Positions 32,981-41,516 of a stretch of DNA of 41,516 bases are shown one piece after another. Both the position numbers and the translations under genes were made by a program. Origin of the DNA: Cytophagaceae bacterium (GTDB taxonomy: Bacteria; Bacteroidota; Bacteroidia; Cytophagales; Cytophagaceae). Position 1 is the stretch's first letter. Every line of letters starts with the position of its first letter. The stretch is taken from assembly GCA_025455005.1 (NCBI GenBank), contig JALONH010000023.1, forward strand, positions 1 to 41,516. The letters run 5' to 3'. The notes below the pieces were generated by a model. That model had not been told where the DNA came from and searched no databases. It saw nothing but the letters and a program-made list of their open reading frames with translations.

Positions 32981-34207
32981 TGCTTTTACATGTTTGAATT
33001 TTGATTTTTCTAGTTTTTCCAAAGCGTAGACTTTGGTTATGATGAATGCTTCTTTGTTTTTTTGTGACGGTAATTCAAACATAGCATCTGTCAATATAGC
33101 TTCGCAGATGGAACGTAGTCCACGTGCACCTAATTGGTACTCTATGGCTCGGTCTACTATTACATCTATAGCATCTTTCTCAAATTCTAACTCAATCCCC
33201 TCCATATCAAACAATTTTTGGTATTGTTTCACTAAAGCATTTTTAGGGGTGGTTAAAATGTTATAAAGCATTTCCCTATTTAGTGGATTTAGATAGCTGA
33301 CAACCGGTAAACGGCCTATCAACTCCGGAATTAACCCAAATGTTTTTAAATCTTGGGAGTTGATATATTGTAAAAAGTTGTCTTGGTCTATTTCCCCCAA
33401 CGTGTGATCTCCTGTTTTAAAACCGATCGGTTGTGTGTTTAATCGATTGGCTATTACTCGTTGTATTCCATCAAATGCTCCACCACAGATAAACAAAATA
33501 TTTTCAGTGTTCAGAGCAATCATTTTTTGATCCGGGTGTTTACGTCCACCTTGAGGAGGAACGTTTACTATACTCCCTTCTAATAGCTTTAATAAGGCTT
33601 GTTGTACTCCTTCGCCGCTGACGTCCCTTGTTATGGAAGGATTATCACTTTTTCGGGCTATTTTATCAATTTCATCTATATAGACTATGCCTCGTTCTGC
33701 TGATGCTACATCGTAGTTCGAAGCTTGCAACAAACGTGTTAATATGGATTCTACATCTTCGCCCACATAACCGGCTTCGGTTAATACTGTAGCGTCTGCT
33801 ATGCAGAAAGGGACTTCTAATAATTTTGCTAAAGTTCGAGCTAAATAGGTCTTTCCGGTTCCGGTTTCACCTACCATGATAATATTTGATTTTTCAATAT
33901 GTATCTCAGCTTCTTTTCGGCTCTTAGGTTGCATGAGTCGTTTGTAGTGGTTGTAGACTGCTACCGTCATTACTTTTTTGGCTTCGTCTTGACCGATTAC
34001 ATATTGATCTAAGTAGCTTTTCATTTCCAGAGGTTTTAACAACTTAAACTCCGGCGCGGCTTGCTCATTTCGCTTTTTCATTTCTTCACTCAAAATGTCG
34101 TGTGTTTGTTGAATACAATGCTCGCAGATATGAGCATTCAAACCGCTTAATAACATTTGAGTTTCTTTTTTAGGTCTTCCGCAAAAGGAACAACTTAGAG
34201 ATGCCAT
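32975..34207 (-). CDS. clpX: ATP-dependent Clp protease ATP-binding subunit ClpX
   Basis: The protein has 410 residues. An N-terminal zinc-binding domain (CSFCGRP...CEHC, about 6-33) is followed by the AAA+ module: Walker A GETGTGKT (about 113-120), pore loop GYVGEDVES, Walker [11 protein letters not shown], and sensor-2/C-domain [11 protein letters not shown]. ClpX unfolds tagged substrates and feeds them to ClpP, encoded just upstream on the same strand. The promoter-like TATCTTTG at 34231-34238 abuts the clpP terminator, so clpX may be expressed partly on its own. Confidence 0.98.
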   Translation of the reverse strand: MASLSCSFCGRPKKETQMLLSGLNAHICEHCIQQTHDILSEEMKKRNEQAAPEFKLLKPLEMKSYLDQYVIGQDEAKKVMTVAVYNHYKRLMQPKSRKEAEIHIEKSNIIMVGETGTGKTYLARTLAKLLEVPFCIADATVLTEAGYVGEDVESILTRLLQASNYDVASAERGIVYIDEIDKIARKSDNPSITRDVSGEGVQQALLKLLEGSIVNVPPQGGRKHPDQKMIALNTENILFICGGAFDGIQRVIANRLNTQPIGFKTGDHTLGEIDQDNFLQYINSQDLKTFGLIPELIGRLPVVSYLNPLNREMLYNILTTPKNALVKQYQKLFDMEGIELEFEKDAIDVIVDRAIEYQLGARGLRSICEAILTDAMFELPSQKNKEAFIITKVYALEKLEKSKFKHVKAA

Positions 34208-34230
34208 AATTTTTTTATTGTGTAAAGGAA

Positions 34231-34238
34231 CAAAGATA
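34231..34238 (-). promoter_or_regulatory. clpX promoter -7 element TATCTTTG
   Basis: Exact TAnnTTTG match on the minus strand, 23 bases before the clpX start codon. It lies directly after the T run of the preceding terminator. No clear -33 box. Confidence 0.5.
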
Positions 34239-34270
34239 AAAAAAGGAGATGCAGTTGCCTACATCTCCTT
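34239..34270 (-). terminator. Intrinsic terminator between clpP and clpX
   Basis: aaggagatg (34243-34251) and catctcctt (34262-34270) form a 9-base stem. On the minus strand it is followed by seven T. It lies 22 bases past the clpP stop. Confidence 0.85.
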
Positions 34271-34292
34271 CTAATTAAATTGAGGGTATTGT

Positions 34293-34982
34293 TTATTTCG
34301 TTAATACTTCATCTATGATGCCATATTCTTTAGCTTCTTGTGCTATCATCCAATAATCACGATCGGAATTTTTTTCAATGGTAGCTACATCTTTGCCGGA
34401 GTGCTTTGCTAGGATAGCATACAACTCACCCTTTAGTTTCATAATTTCTCTTGCTGTAATTTCGATATCGGATGCTTGACCTTGAGCACCTCCCAGTGGT
34501 TGGTGGATCATGATTCGAGAATGCGGAAGGGCAGCGCGTTTTTTGGCTGTTCCTCCACATAAAAGTACGGCACCCATTGATGCTGCTAATCCAATACAGG
34601 TTGTGGATACATCCGGATTAACATAATGCATAGTATCGTAAATACCTAATCCGGCGTATACGGAGCCTCCCGGACTATTAATATACATCATGATATCCTT
34701 TTTGGCATCGGCAGATTCTAAAAATAATAACTGCGCCGTTACTACATTAGCTACATAATCATCTATTCCGGTACCAAGGAAAATAATTCGATCGGCCATT
34801 AATCGGGAGAATACATCGATAACCGTTGCTCGCATCTGACGCTCTTCTACTATATTCGGAGTCATACCTACAATATAAGGCGTTGCAATGCTTTGTATAT
34901 GGTTCATGTATTTATCTACCGTCGTGCCATTGATGCCTTGGCCTTTTACGGCAAACTTTCTAAATTCTTCAGAGTTGATCAT
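34293..34982 (-). CDS. clpP: ATP-dependent Clp protease proteolytic subunit ClpP
   Basis: The protein has 229 residues. The catalytic serine lies in [16 protein letters not shown] and the histidine in [11 protein letters not shown]; the Asp follows near DRDYWM. The segment [20 protein letters not shown] is the oxyanion-hole region. The N-terminus ([20 protein letters not shown]) is the longer propeptide-like form seen in Bacteroidota. ClpP forms the two-ring chamber that degrades substrates delivered by ClpX. A promoter at 35006-35035 precedes it; tig lies upstream on the same strand. Confidence 0.98.
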   Translation of the reverse strand: MINSEEFRKFAVKGQGINGTTVDKYMNHIQSIATPYIVGMTPNIVEERQMRATVIDVFSRLMADRIIFLGTGIDDYVANVVTAQLLFLESADAKKDIMMYINSPGGSVYAGLGIYDTMHYVNPDVSTTCIGLAASMGAVLLCGGTAKKRAALPHSRIMIHQPLGGAQGQASDIEITAREIMKLKGELYAILAKHSGKDVATIEKNSDRDYWMIAQEAKEYGIIDEVLTK

Positions 34983-35005
34983 GGTTGTTCATCGTTTTAT
35001 CTTTA

Positions 35006-35035
35006 CAAATCTATTAAAAAACTATTTCCATCAAA
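35006..35035 (-). promoter_or_regulatory. clpP promoter, Bacteroidota type
   Basis: On the minus strand TTTG (plus 35032-35035), an 18-base spacer and TAGATTTG (plus 35006-35013) match the two-box consensus, with a spacer one base short of the usual range. The -7 box is 23 bases before the start codon. Confidence 0.6.
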
Positions 35036-35103
35036 GTTTTTTATTTCAACATTACACAATCGGTATTAGTTCATAAGGCTTGGTAAGGGAGGGAGTTTAG
35101 GTA

Positions 35104-35130
35104 TAAAAAAAGCCCGAGTATTCTCGGGCT
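35104..35130 (-). terminator. Intrinsic terminator after tig
   Basis: agcccgag / ctcgggct (35111-35118 and 35123-35130, loop tatt) is followed on the minus strand by seven T. It lies 36 bases past the tig stop. Confidence 0.9.
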
Positions 35131-35165
35131 TATATAACGGTTATTTTACCATCGGTGCTTCTGAA

Positions 35166-36506
35166 CTAAGCAGATGCTAACTTTTCAAATGCCTCAACGC
35201 TAATGGCTTTTTCTTCTAATGTAATTTTCGATTCTATTAATGTTAATACTTTACTGTAATAAACATCTTCGAAGGTACGGCTGTAATTTTTACCATTTTC
35301 AGTTGTTAAATAGTTTTGGGCTACTTTTTCTATTGTCTCTGCCATTTCATCCCCTAAACTTTCTAATGACATACCAAATTGTTGTAAAAAGAGCGCTTTG
35401 GTTCTATCCACTACTTCTTGGTGATCTACTTTAATATCATGGTCTTCACCTATTTTGTTACGGATTAACAACCAACGTAAATCGTCTACATACACCGACA
35501 AATCCTTCTCTATTTGCTCATCGGTTAACTTACCATCATTATTTATCTTTAGCCAACGCTTTAAGAATTCGGTATTCAACTCTATTTTAACATGGTCTAA
35601 GAAATATTGACGTACTTCTTTTGCAATTAGTGCTTCTGCTTCTCTAGTATAATTCGATTGGATGGTAGTCAATAGTTTTGTTCTAAAATCTGCTTCATTG
35701 GTAACTACATCTTTTCCAAAAACCTTATCAAACATTTCTTGGTTTAATGGGGCAGGAGTATTTCTTCTTACTCCTGTTATTTCAAATGTAAAGGTACCGG
35801 TTTTAGTAGCAGCTTCTTCTTTACTCAATCCGGTAGAATGAGCGATATAAGAAGCATCATCAAATATTTTTTCGATATCAAAGGAGATAACATCACCGGC
35901 TTTTTTTCCTAAGAATAAAGCATGTGCTTCTTTCTTTATTCGATTCATTGGTAAAAGTGTCTTCGTTTCAAAATCCGAAGCCACTTCCTTTAATGTACCG
36001 TTTAAGTAATCCTCTTCAGATGCTGTTTCTGCATCTTCCATGCTTCCATATTGACGACGCATATTGTCAATTGTTTCTTCTACTTTTGCGGCATCAGCAG
36101 TAATCGAATATTTAGTTACTTTAACAGCTGAGGAAAGGTCATAAGAAAAATCCGGTATTAGACCTATTTCATAGTAGAATTCGAATTCTTTTTGAGTATC
36201 CCAATCGATTGAGGAAGCGGATGCTTGATCAGGTAAAGGATAACCTATAATTCGAAGGTTTTGATCTTTAACGTAGTTCTGTACGCTTTCTGTCAATAAA
36301 TGATTGATTTCTTCGATTTTAATGGATTTACCATACATTTTCTCTACCAGTTGCGCCGGTACTTTTCCCGGTCGAAAACCTTTTAGAGATATTTTTTTAC
36401 CGTACTCTTTCAACTTTTCACTGATTTTTGGTTGATAATCAGCCTCTGTCAGTTGAACTTTAATCGTAGCATTCGTGCTGCTTTTTTTGTCGAGTAGAAT
36501 TTCCAA
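35166..36506 (-). CDS. tig: Trigger factor, ribosome-associated chaperone
   Basis: The protein has 446 residues. The ribosome-binding signature GFRPGKVPAQLVEKMYG lies at about 41-57 in the N-terminal domain (1-115). A divergent PPIase-like middle region (about 150-245) and a long helical C-terminal domain (about 250-440) follow. The FKBP-type catalytic pattern is weak in the middle domain, as is usual for Bacteroidota trigger factors. It binds nascent chains at the ribosome exit. The gene order tig-clpP-clpX on one strand is conserved across many bacteria; here each gene has its own terminator, so they seem separately transcribed. Confidence 0.93.
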   Translation of the reverse strand: MEILLDKKSSTNATIKVQLTEADYQPKISEKLKEYGKKISLKGFRPGKVPAQLVEKMYGKSIKIEEINHLLTESVQNYVKDQNLRIIGYPLPDQASASSIDWDTQKEFEFYYEIGLIPDFSYDLSSAVKVTKYSITADAAKVEETIDNMRRQYGSMEDAETASEEDYLNGTLKEVASDFETKTLLPMNRIKKEAHALFLGKKAGDVISFDIEKIFDDASYIAHSTGLSKEEAATKTGTFTFEITGVRRNTPAPLNQEMFDKVFGKDVVTNEADFRTKLLTTIQSNYTREAEALIAKEVRQYFLDHVKIELNTEFLKRWLKINNDGKLTDEQIEKDLSVYVDDLRWLLIRNKIGEDHDIKVDHQEVVDRTKALFLQQFGMSLESLGDEMAETIEKVAQNYLTTENGKNYSRTFEDVYYSKVLTLIESKITLEEKAISVEAFEKLASA

Positions 36507-36540
36507 CGTTGTATTAGTTTTAGTGTTCTCTTAAATAATA

Positions 36541-36560
36541 AAACCCTCGAAGGAGGGTTT
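36541..36560 (-). terminator. Terminator hairpin between tRNA-Leu and tig
   Basis: aaaccctc / gagggttt (36541-36548 and 36553-36560, 4-base loop) is followed by TTTTATT on the minus strand. It lies 44 bases past the tRNA 3' end and 34 bases before tig. Confidence 0.7.
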
Positions 36561-36604
36561 CGGTTAAGGAGTAAATATAAATAGGTAATCTATTTATATT
36601 TTAG

Positions 36605-36686
36605 TGCGGATGGAGGGACTCGAACCCCCATGCCTCGCAGCGCTAGATCCTAAGTCTAGTGCGTCTACCAATTTCGCCACATCCGC
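36605..36686 (-). tRNA. tRNA-Leu (anticodon UAG)
   Basis: On the minus strand the acceptor stem GCGGATG pairs with CATCCGC (7 base pairs), followed by discriminator A. The D arm contains GGCGAAATTGGTAGACGC, the anticodon arm is CTAGA-CTTAGGA-TCTAG with anticodon TAG, a class II variable arm follows, and the T arm has GGGGG-TTCGAGT-CCCTC. Leu identity is supported by anticodon and long variable arm. CCA is not encoded. Length is 82 bases including the discriminator. Confidence 0.96.
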
Positions 36687-36735
36687 AACTTGTCAATCTA
36701 TAAGAGAAATCATTCATTTCTCTCTATTGGGACTG

Positions 36736-36765
36736 CAAATGTAGTAAAAAAAAGTCAAAAGCAAA
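36736..36765 (-). promoter_or_regulatory. tRNA-Leu promoter, Bacteroidota type
   Basis: On the minus strand TTTG (plus 36762-36765), 18-base spacer, TACATTTG (plus 36736-36743). A perfect hairpin agagaaat / atttctct (36702-36722) lies in the leader before the mature tRNA. Confidence 0.65.
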
Positions 36766-36862
36766 TAAGAGGTTTAATTTTATTTAAATCCTGCTTTTTA
36801 ACGAAAATGATGCGAATTTTGTAATATTAGAACACGGATTTTCCATTTCCGTTACTGTATCC

Positions 36863-39061
36863 ATGCAAATCGATTTAGAAAAAGAAAATAAAGAAATTGT
36901 ACATCGGTACCGTCAACTCTTAAAGGCGGCTAAACCGGTGCTGAAAGAGGGGGATTCTAAACTGATTAAAAAAGCCTTTAACACCTCTATGCAGGCGCAT
37001 AAAGACATGCGTCGAAAATCGGGCGAACCTTATATCTATCATCCGTTAGCAGTGGCTCAAATTGCGGTGGAGGAAATAGGTTTAGGGACAACGTCCATCA
37101 TTGCTGCTTTACTTCATGACGTGGTAGAGGATACCCACTTGGAAGTCCGCGATATTGAAAGAGATTTTGGGACTAAAGTCGCTCAGATTGTAGATGGATT
37201 AACTAAAATTTCCGGTGTGTTTGAACATGGAAGTTCTCAACAAGCTGAAAATTTTAGGAAAATGATTTTAACCTTATCGGAAGACGTGCGGGTGATTTTG
37301 GTGAAGTTGGCCGATCGACTACATAATATGCGGACACTGGAAAGTATGCCGCGGGAAAAGCAGTTGAAAATAGCCTCAGAAACGATGTATCTATATGCTC
37401 CCTTGGCGCATCGGTTAGGATTGTACGTAATTAAATCGGAGTTAGAAGATTTATATTTCAAATACACAGATGTAGAGCGCTATCAATATATTGACAGTAA
37501 AATTCAACAAACCAGTGATGCGCGTAAAAAATTAATCAAAGAGTTTATTGAACCTATCGATGCTGCCCTCCGAAAAGCAGGGTTGAAGTATGTTGTGAAG
37601 GGCAGAACAAAGTCTGTTTTTTCGATTCACAATAAAATGAAAGATCAAAATATTTCGTTCGAAGATATCTTTGATTTGTTTGCCATTCGAGTGATTTTAA
37701 AAGCAAAACCGGACGACGAAAAAGCAGCTTGTTGGAAGGCATATTCTATTGTAACGGATTATTATAAACCTAATCCGGATCGCTTAAAAGACTGGATCAG
37801 CACCCCTAAAGCGAATGGTTATGAGTCCTTGCATACAACAGTCATGAGTCATACCGGTCAGTGGGTAGAGGTGCAAATCCGAACCGAACGGATGGATGAT
37901 ATTGCTGAAAAAGGATATGCTGCGCATTGGAAATATAAAGAACACTCGGATCCTAAATCACGAGAGTCAGGTCTGGAAGATTGGATTCGGAAAGTAAGGG
38001 AATTAATAGAAAACAGTGATTATTCCGCTTTAGAATTTGTTAGTGAATTTAGACAAAACTTATTTAGTGAAGAGGTTTTTGTCTTTACTCCAAAGGGAGA
38101 TCTCAGAACATTACCCTTTGGTGCTACGGCATTAGACTTTGCATTCGAAATTCATACTAAAATCGGGCAACATTGTTTGGGTGCTAAAGTAAATCAAAAG
38201 TTAGTTCCCTTAAGTTATCAATTAAATAATGGTGATCAGGTAGAAATTTTAACTTCCGGAAAACAAAAACCTACAGAGGATTGGCTAAAGTTTGTAAAAA
38301 CTTCCAAAGCGAGAGCGAAAATAAAGGAGGCGCTGAAAGAGGAAAAGAAATCTATTGCGGAAGACGGTAAGGCAATGGTGGAGCGCAAATTGAACCATTT
38401 GAAAATAGAATGGAACAATGAAACGATTAACAAAACGTTGGCCCTGTTTAACGTCAAATCTCCTTTGGACTTATATTATAATGTAGCTAAAGGGATTATT
38501 GATACTGCGGATTTAAAGAAATTAAAGGAACCCGAAAAGAAACCTGAGACTACGGTTAAGAAAGAATATACCGGGGACAAAAAACAGTCGTCTATCAATG
38601 TATCGGATAAAGATATAGTCTTGTTAGGAGACACAATGCAAAAATTAGATTATCATTACGCCAAGTGTTGTAATCCTATTCCGGGAGATGAAGTTTTTGG
38701 TTTTATAACTGTTAGCGATGGAATAAAAATTCATCGAACCAACTGTCCCAATGCTGTAGAGTTGATGTCTCATTATGGTTATCGAATCGTGAAGGCAAAA
38801 TGGACGTCTCAAACGGAGTTGGCATTCTTAACCGGATTGAAAATTGTCGGTGCAGACCGAGTTGGTATTTTAAATGATGTTACGAAGGTCATTTCCAATC
38901 AATTGAATATTAACATTCGATCTATCACAGTGGACACCGAAGACGGTATGTTTGAGGGGACAATTATGGTATTTGTAAACGATACATCCCACCTTAATAC
39001 CCTAATAACCAAGTTGAAAAACATCTCCGACATCATCAGTGTGAATCGGATTGATACATAA
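36863..39061 (+). CDS. Bifunctional (p)ppGpp synthetase/hydrolase, Rel/SpoT family
   Basis: The protein has 732 residues. The HD hydrolase domain (about 45-200) has HPLAVAQIA and the HDVVEDT metal motif. The synthetase domain (about 230-360) shows FDLFAIRVIL and KANGYESLHTTVM. A TGS domain (about 400-460; VFVFTPKGDLRTLPFGATALDFAFEIH), a conserved-cysteine region (KCCNPIPGDEVFGFIT) and a C-terminal ACT domain (about 655-732) complete the long Rel form. Retention of HDxxED supports hydrolase activity as well as synthesis. It controls the stringent response. It is followed closely by the fur-family gene, which has its own promoter. Confidence 0.96.
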   Translation: MQIDLEKENKEIVHRYRQLLKAAKPVLKEGDSKLIKKAFNTSMQAHKDMRRKSGEPYIYHPLAVAQIAVEEIGLGTTSIIAALLHDVVEDTHLEVRDIERDFGTKVAQIVDGLTKISGVFEHGSSQQAENFRKMILTLSEDVRVILVKLADRLHNMRTLESMPREKQLKIASETMYLYAPLAHRLGLYVIKSELEDLYFKYTDVERYQYIDSKIQQTSDARKKLIKEFIEPIDAALRKAGLKYVVKGRTKSVFSIHNKMKDQNISFEDIFDLFAIRVILKAKPDDEKAACWKAYSIVTDYYKPNPDRLKDWISTPKANGYESLHTTVMSHTGQWVEVQIRTERMDDIAEKGYAAHWKYKEHSDPKSRESGLEDWIRKVRELIENSDYSALEFVSEFRQNLFSEEVFVFTPKGDLRTLPFGATALDFAFEIHTKIGQHCLGAKVNQKLVPLSYQLNNGDQVEILTSGKQKPTEDWLKFVKTSKARAKIKEALKEEKKSIAEDGKAMVERKLNHLKIEWNNETINKTLALFNVKSPLDLYYNVAKGIIDTADLKKLKEPEKKPETTVKKEYTGDKKQSSINVSDKDIVLLGDTMQKLDYHYAKCCNPIPGDEVFGFITVSDGIKIHRTNCPNAVELMSHYGYRIVKAKWTSQTELAFLTGLKIVGADRVGILNDVTKVISNQLNINIRSITVDTEDGMFEGTIMVFVNDTSHLNTLITKLKNISDIISVNRIDT

Positions 39062-39062
39062 T

Positions 39063-39095
39063 TTTGGAAGTCGGTAGAAAAACATAGTATATTTG
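39063..39095 (+). promoter_or_regulatory. Promoter of the Fur-family gene, Bacteroidota type
   Basis: TTTG (39063-39066), 21-base spacer, TATATTTG (39088-39095): an exact two-box match. Transcription would begin at about the start codon (39102), giving a leaderless or nearly leaderless mRNA. Confidence 0.75.
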
Positions 39096-39101
39096 CTACT
39101 T

Positions 39102-39569
39102 ATGACTTCTTTACAAGACATACTCGCTGAAGTTAAAAAGATATTTACTGCCTATTTGGAAAACAAGAGTTTACGAAAAACTCCGGAACGTTTTGCCATA
39201 TTGGAAGAGATCTATAGCCGTCAAGGACACTTTGATGTCGAGCAGCTATACATCAGCATGAAAAATAAGAATTATAGAGTAAGCAGAGCAACAGTCTACA
39301 ATACTTTAGACATTCTGGTGGATTGTGATTTAGTCACCAAACATCAATTTGGAAAAAACATAGCTCAATATGAGCGCTCTTTTGGTTTTCGTCAACACGA
39401 TCATTTGATTTGTACCGATTGTCATCGAGTCGTAGAATTTTGTGATCCTCGTATTCAAAATATTCAAAACATGGTGGGAGAGTTATTGCATTTTAATGTG
39501 ATGCACCATTCTCTAATTCTCTACGGAGCCTGCACCAATACGGCTTGTGAGCACAAACCTAAAAAATAA
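39102..39569 (+). CDS. Fur-family metal-responsive transcriptional regulator
   Basis: The protein has 155 residues. The winged-helix DNA-binding domain (about 15-85) reads [54 protein letters not shown]. The metal-binding/dimerisation part contains [19 protein letters not shown] and a second Cys pair (CTNTACEHK), forming the structural zinc site. Whether it senses iron, zinc or peroxide (Fur, Zur or PerR) cannot be settled. An in-frame TTG start at 39093 is rejected because it lies within the promoter -7 box. It sits between the Rel gene and the STAS gene. Confidence 0.93.
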   Translation: MTSLQDILAEVKKIFTAYLENKSLRKTPERFAILEEIYSRQGHFDVEQLYISMKNKNYRVSRATVYNTLDILVDCDLVTKHQFGKNIAQYERSFGFRQHDHLICTDCHRVVEFCDPRIQNIQNMVGELLHFNVMHHSLILYGACTNTACEHKPKK

Positions 39570-39593
39570 TTCACCCGACAATTTATCCTGTAT

Positions 39594-39935
39594 ATGCAAT
39601 ATATCACTTCTGTAAAGAATAATGTTTTAATTTTAGAGTTGCAAGGCGACCTTATCGGCGAAAGCAATGGTTTAGAATTAATGGATTTAGTGAATGATAA
39701 GTTAAACGACGACGTTAAAAAATGTGCTATTGACTTATCACAAGTTCGCTATATGAATAGTAGCGGTATTGGAGTATTGATTACCCTTTTGACTAAATTT
39801 AGAAACAAAGGAGGAGAGTTAGTATTAATCAATCCATCCGAACAAATAAAAAAATTATTATTAATCACAAAGCTGAACTCGATTTTTCATATTGTAGATA
39901 GCGAAGCGGATGCCTTAACGAGATTACAAGCTTAA
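39594..39935 (+). CDS. STAS-domain protein, anti-sigma factor antagonist type
   Basis: The protein has 113 residues and is a single STAS domain. The strand VLILELQGDLIGESNG and the phosphorylatable loop segment CAIDLSQVRYMNSSGIGVLITLLTKF (Ser at about 58-59) match SpoIIAA/RsbV-like proteins. Those are switched by a serine kinase and release a sigma factor or another partner. No kinase or phosphatase partner is adjacent. It lies 24 bases after the Fur-family gene and 35 bases before purA, so it is probably co-transcribed with them. Confidence 0.9.
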   Translation: MQYITSVKNNVLILELQGDLIGESNGLELMDLVNDKLNDDVKKCAIDLSQVRYMNSSGIGVLITLLTKFRNKGGELVLINPSEQIKKLLLITKLNSIFHIVDSEADALTRLQA

Positions 39936-39970
39936 TTCAACTAGTATTTAACAGACAGAATAGTACCAAT

Positions 39971-41266
39971 ATGGCAGTGGATGTATTATTAGGGTTACAG
40001 TGGGGAGACGAAGGGAAAGGTAAAGTAGTCGATGTATTAGCCCCTAAGTATGATTATGTGGCGCGTTTCCAAGGAGGCCCCAATGCCGGCCACTCTCTAA
40101 AGTTTGATGGACATGAAGTAGTCCTACATCAAATACCAAGTGGGGTGTTCCGTTCAAATATTCTTAATGTAATCGGAAACGGATTAGTGTTGGACGTCAT
40201 TGCACTGTTCGAACGTGAAATTGATAAATTGGCTGCATTTAACTTAGACTTAAATAAAAATTTATTTATTTCTAAGAAAGCACAGTTGATTATTCCTTCC
40301 CATGTTGAATTGGATAAAGCGTATGAAAATGCTAAAGGAGCCGGTAAAATAGGTTCTACCTTACGCGGGATAGGTCCAACGTATACAGATAAAATCTCTC
40401 GACAAGGTCTTCGAGTGGGAGATATTCTATTACCTAATTTTAAAGAGAAGTATGATGCTTTGTTAACCAAACACAAGCAGATATTAGATTTTTATCAGCA
40501 CGATTATAGTGGATTAGCAGAAAGAGAAAAATTATTTTTCTCTTATATCGATCGATTAAAGAAAATGAATTTAGTCGACAGTGAATACTTTATAAACCAT
40601 GCTATCAAATCGAACAAAACCGTTTTAGCAGAAGGTGCGCAGGGATCGCTGTTGGATATTGATTTCGGTTCATATCCATTCGTAACTTCTTCCAATACGA
40701 TGGTAGCAGGAGCCTGTACCGGATTAGGTGTAGCGCCAAAACATATTGGGAACGTATTTGGTATTTTTAAAGCCTATTGCACTAGGGTCGGGAGTGGACC
40801 ATTCCCTACAGAATTGAACGATGCAGTTGGAGAAGAAATTCGAAGAATAGGTAGAGAGTTTGGAGCGACTACCGGAAGACCACGTAGAACAGGGTGGTTG
40901 GATTTACCGGCTTTAAAATATGCCTGTATGATCAATGGGGTAACGCATTTGCTGATGATGAAAGCAGATGTATTGAATACATTTGAACAAATTAATGTAT
41001 GTACGCAGTATCGTTTACCGGATGGTTCATTGGTAGACGAATTACCCTATGATTTATGTGGAATAGAAGTAGAACCGGTTTACGTGACGATGAAGGGGTG
41101 GAACAAAGACTTGAGTGGTTGCACTACATTTGATCAACTACCGAAAGAATTATTAGAATACGTGCAATTTATTGAAGAAAGTGTGGAATTACCTATCACG
41201 TTGATTTCCATAGGTCCGGACAGAAAAGAGACCATTTTAAGAGAAAAAAACGCGGTTTTAAGCTAA
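39971..41266 (+). CDS. purA: Adenylosuccinate synthetase
   Basis: The protein has 431 residues and is a full-length PurA. The GTP-binding start is LLGLQWGDEGKGKVVDVLAPKYD, followed by FQGGPNAGHSL, the IMP loop GIGPTYTDK, EGAQGSLLDIDFGSYPFVTSSN, and TGRPRRTGWLDLPALKYA. It joins IMP and aspartate with GTP hydrolysis on the path to AMP. It is the last protein gene before the ribosomal RNA leader. Confidence 0.98.
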   Translation: MAVDVLLGLQWGDEGKGKVVDVLAPKYDYVARFQGGPNAGHSLKFDGHEVVLHQIPSGVFRSNILNVIGNGLVLDVIALFEREIDKLAAFNLDLNKNLFISKKAQLIIPSHVELDKAYENAKGAGKIGSTLRGIGPTYTDKISRQGLRVGDILLPNFKEKYDALLTKHKQILDFYQHDYSGLAEREKLFFSYIDRLKKMNLVDSEYFINHAIKSNKTVLAEGAQGSLLDIDFGSYPFVTSSNTMVAGACTGLGVAPKHIGNVFGIFKAYCTRVGSGPFPTELNDAVGEEIRRIGREFGATTGRPRRTGWLDLPALKYACMINGVTHLLMMKADVLNTFEQINVCTQYRLPDGSLVDELPYDLCGIEVEPVYVTMKGWNKDLSGCTTFDQLPKELLEYVQFIEESVELPITLISIGPDRKETILREKNAVLS

Positions 41267-41304
41267 AAATGTGAATAAGTATAGCTGAAATTTTGTCAAA
41301 TTAT

Positions 41305-41335
41305 TTTGCAGATAAAATTTCTTCTGTTACCTTTG
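41305..41335 (+). promoter_or_regulatory. Probable ribosomal RNA operon promoter
   Basis: TTTG (41305-41308), 19-base spacer, TACCTTTG (41328-41335) followed by CA: an exact match to the strong Bacteroidota promoter type. What follows (41336-41516) has no open frame, a small hairpin (ccctt / aaggg, 41340-41357), and a boxA-like word, fitting an rRNA leader. Confidence 0.8.
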
Positions 41336-41420
41336 CACTCCCTTACGACAACAAGGGCAAAAAAATAGAAAAGTGAAGGCAGTTGGTCCTCACTTCAGTT
41401 CCGACAGAGATGAAGGAAAA

Positions 41421-41430
41421 CGTTCTTTGA
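41421..41430 (+). promoter_or_regulatory. boxA-like antitermination word in the rRNA leader
   Basis: cgttctttga followed by gataatgg resembles the gttctttga...ataatg sequence found upstream of 16S genes in Bacteroidota and the boxA core of other bacteria. The 16S rRNA start itself is not in the window; 41431-41516 is leader with no further feature seen. Confidence 0.65.
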
Positions 41431-41516
41431 GATAATGGTAAGTAAGGTATAGCGGACCTAGTTAAATAAGTTTTAAAGAGGGAAGACAATAGATTACAAA
41501 GGAGATAGGATCAGAC

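Overview
The window looks like chromosome of a member of the Bacteroidota. The evidence is an AT-rich genome with type IX secretion (T9SS) hallmarks: a PorP/SprF-like barrel protein, PorE-like TPR/beta-propeller/OmpA lipoprotein-type architectures, proteins ending in 'gliding motility-associated' type B C-terminal domains, and a xylanase with a type A sorting tail. It also carries a short RpoD-type sigma factor, a BatA-type protein, and several promoters of the Bacteroidota form TTTG-N18/21-TAnnTTTG. I cannot place it to genus.

Region 1 (1-8.2 kb) is accessory in character. It holds fragments of interspersed repeats, an alkyltransferase-like protein, a secreted GH10 xylanase, a nucleotidyltransferase with a 43-codon upstream ORF bracketed by two copies of a hairpin repeat, a longer structured repeat, three small secreted Lys/His-rich proteins, a PorE-like OmpA protein, and an XRE regulator beneath an array of TTACAA(A/T)TGTAA operator-like palindromes.

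Region 2 (8.2-18.3 kb) is a surface/T9SS block. A minus-strand run encodes two large type B CTD proteins followed by a pentameric ligand-gated ion channel homologue. Facing away from it is a PorP/SprF-like gene followed by a TPR-propeller-OmpA protein with three LysM domains. A plausible reading is that the SprF-like protein and OmpA/LysM protein serve secretion and surface attachment of the type B CTD proteins.

Region 3 (18.3-28.7 kb) has a tightly overlapping operon (BatA-type protein, dihydroorotase-like protein lacking the HxH metal motif, two family 2 glycosyltransferases), an orphan membrane histidine kinase, and a second operon (secreted protein, NAD(P)-binding protein, LptF/LptG permease).

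Region 4 (28.7-41.5 kb) is core housekeeping. It contains rpsO-pnp, rpoD, an outer-membrane barrel protein, the minus-strand set tig, clpP, clpX, tRNA-Leu(UAG), then rel/spoT, fur-family, STAS-domain and purA genes. The window closes in what looks like the promoter and leader of a ribosomal RNA operon whose 16S gene would start just beyond the edge.

No CRISPR array, complete insertion sequence, integrase or phage module was seen. The best candidates for something little described are the channel in line with T9SS adhesins, the operator array, and the repeat-flanked nucleotidyltransferase/small-ORF pair.
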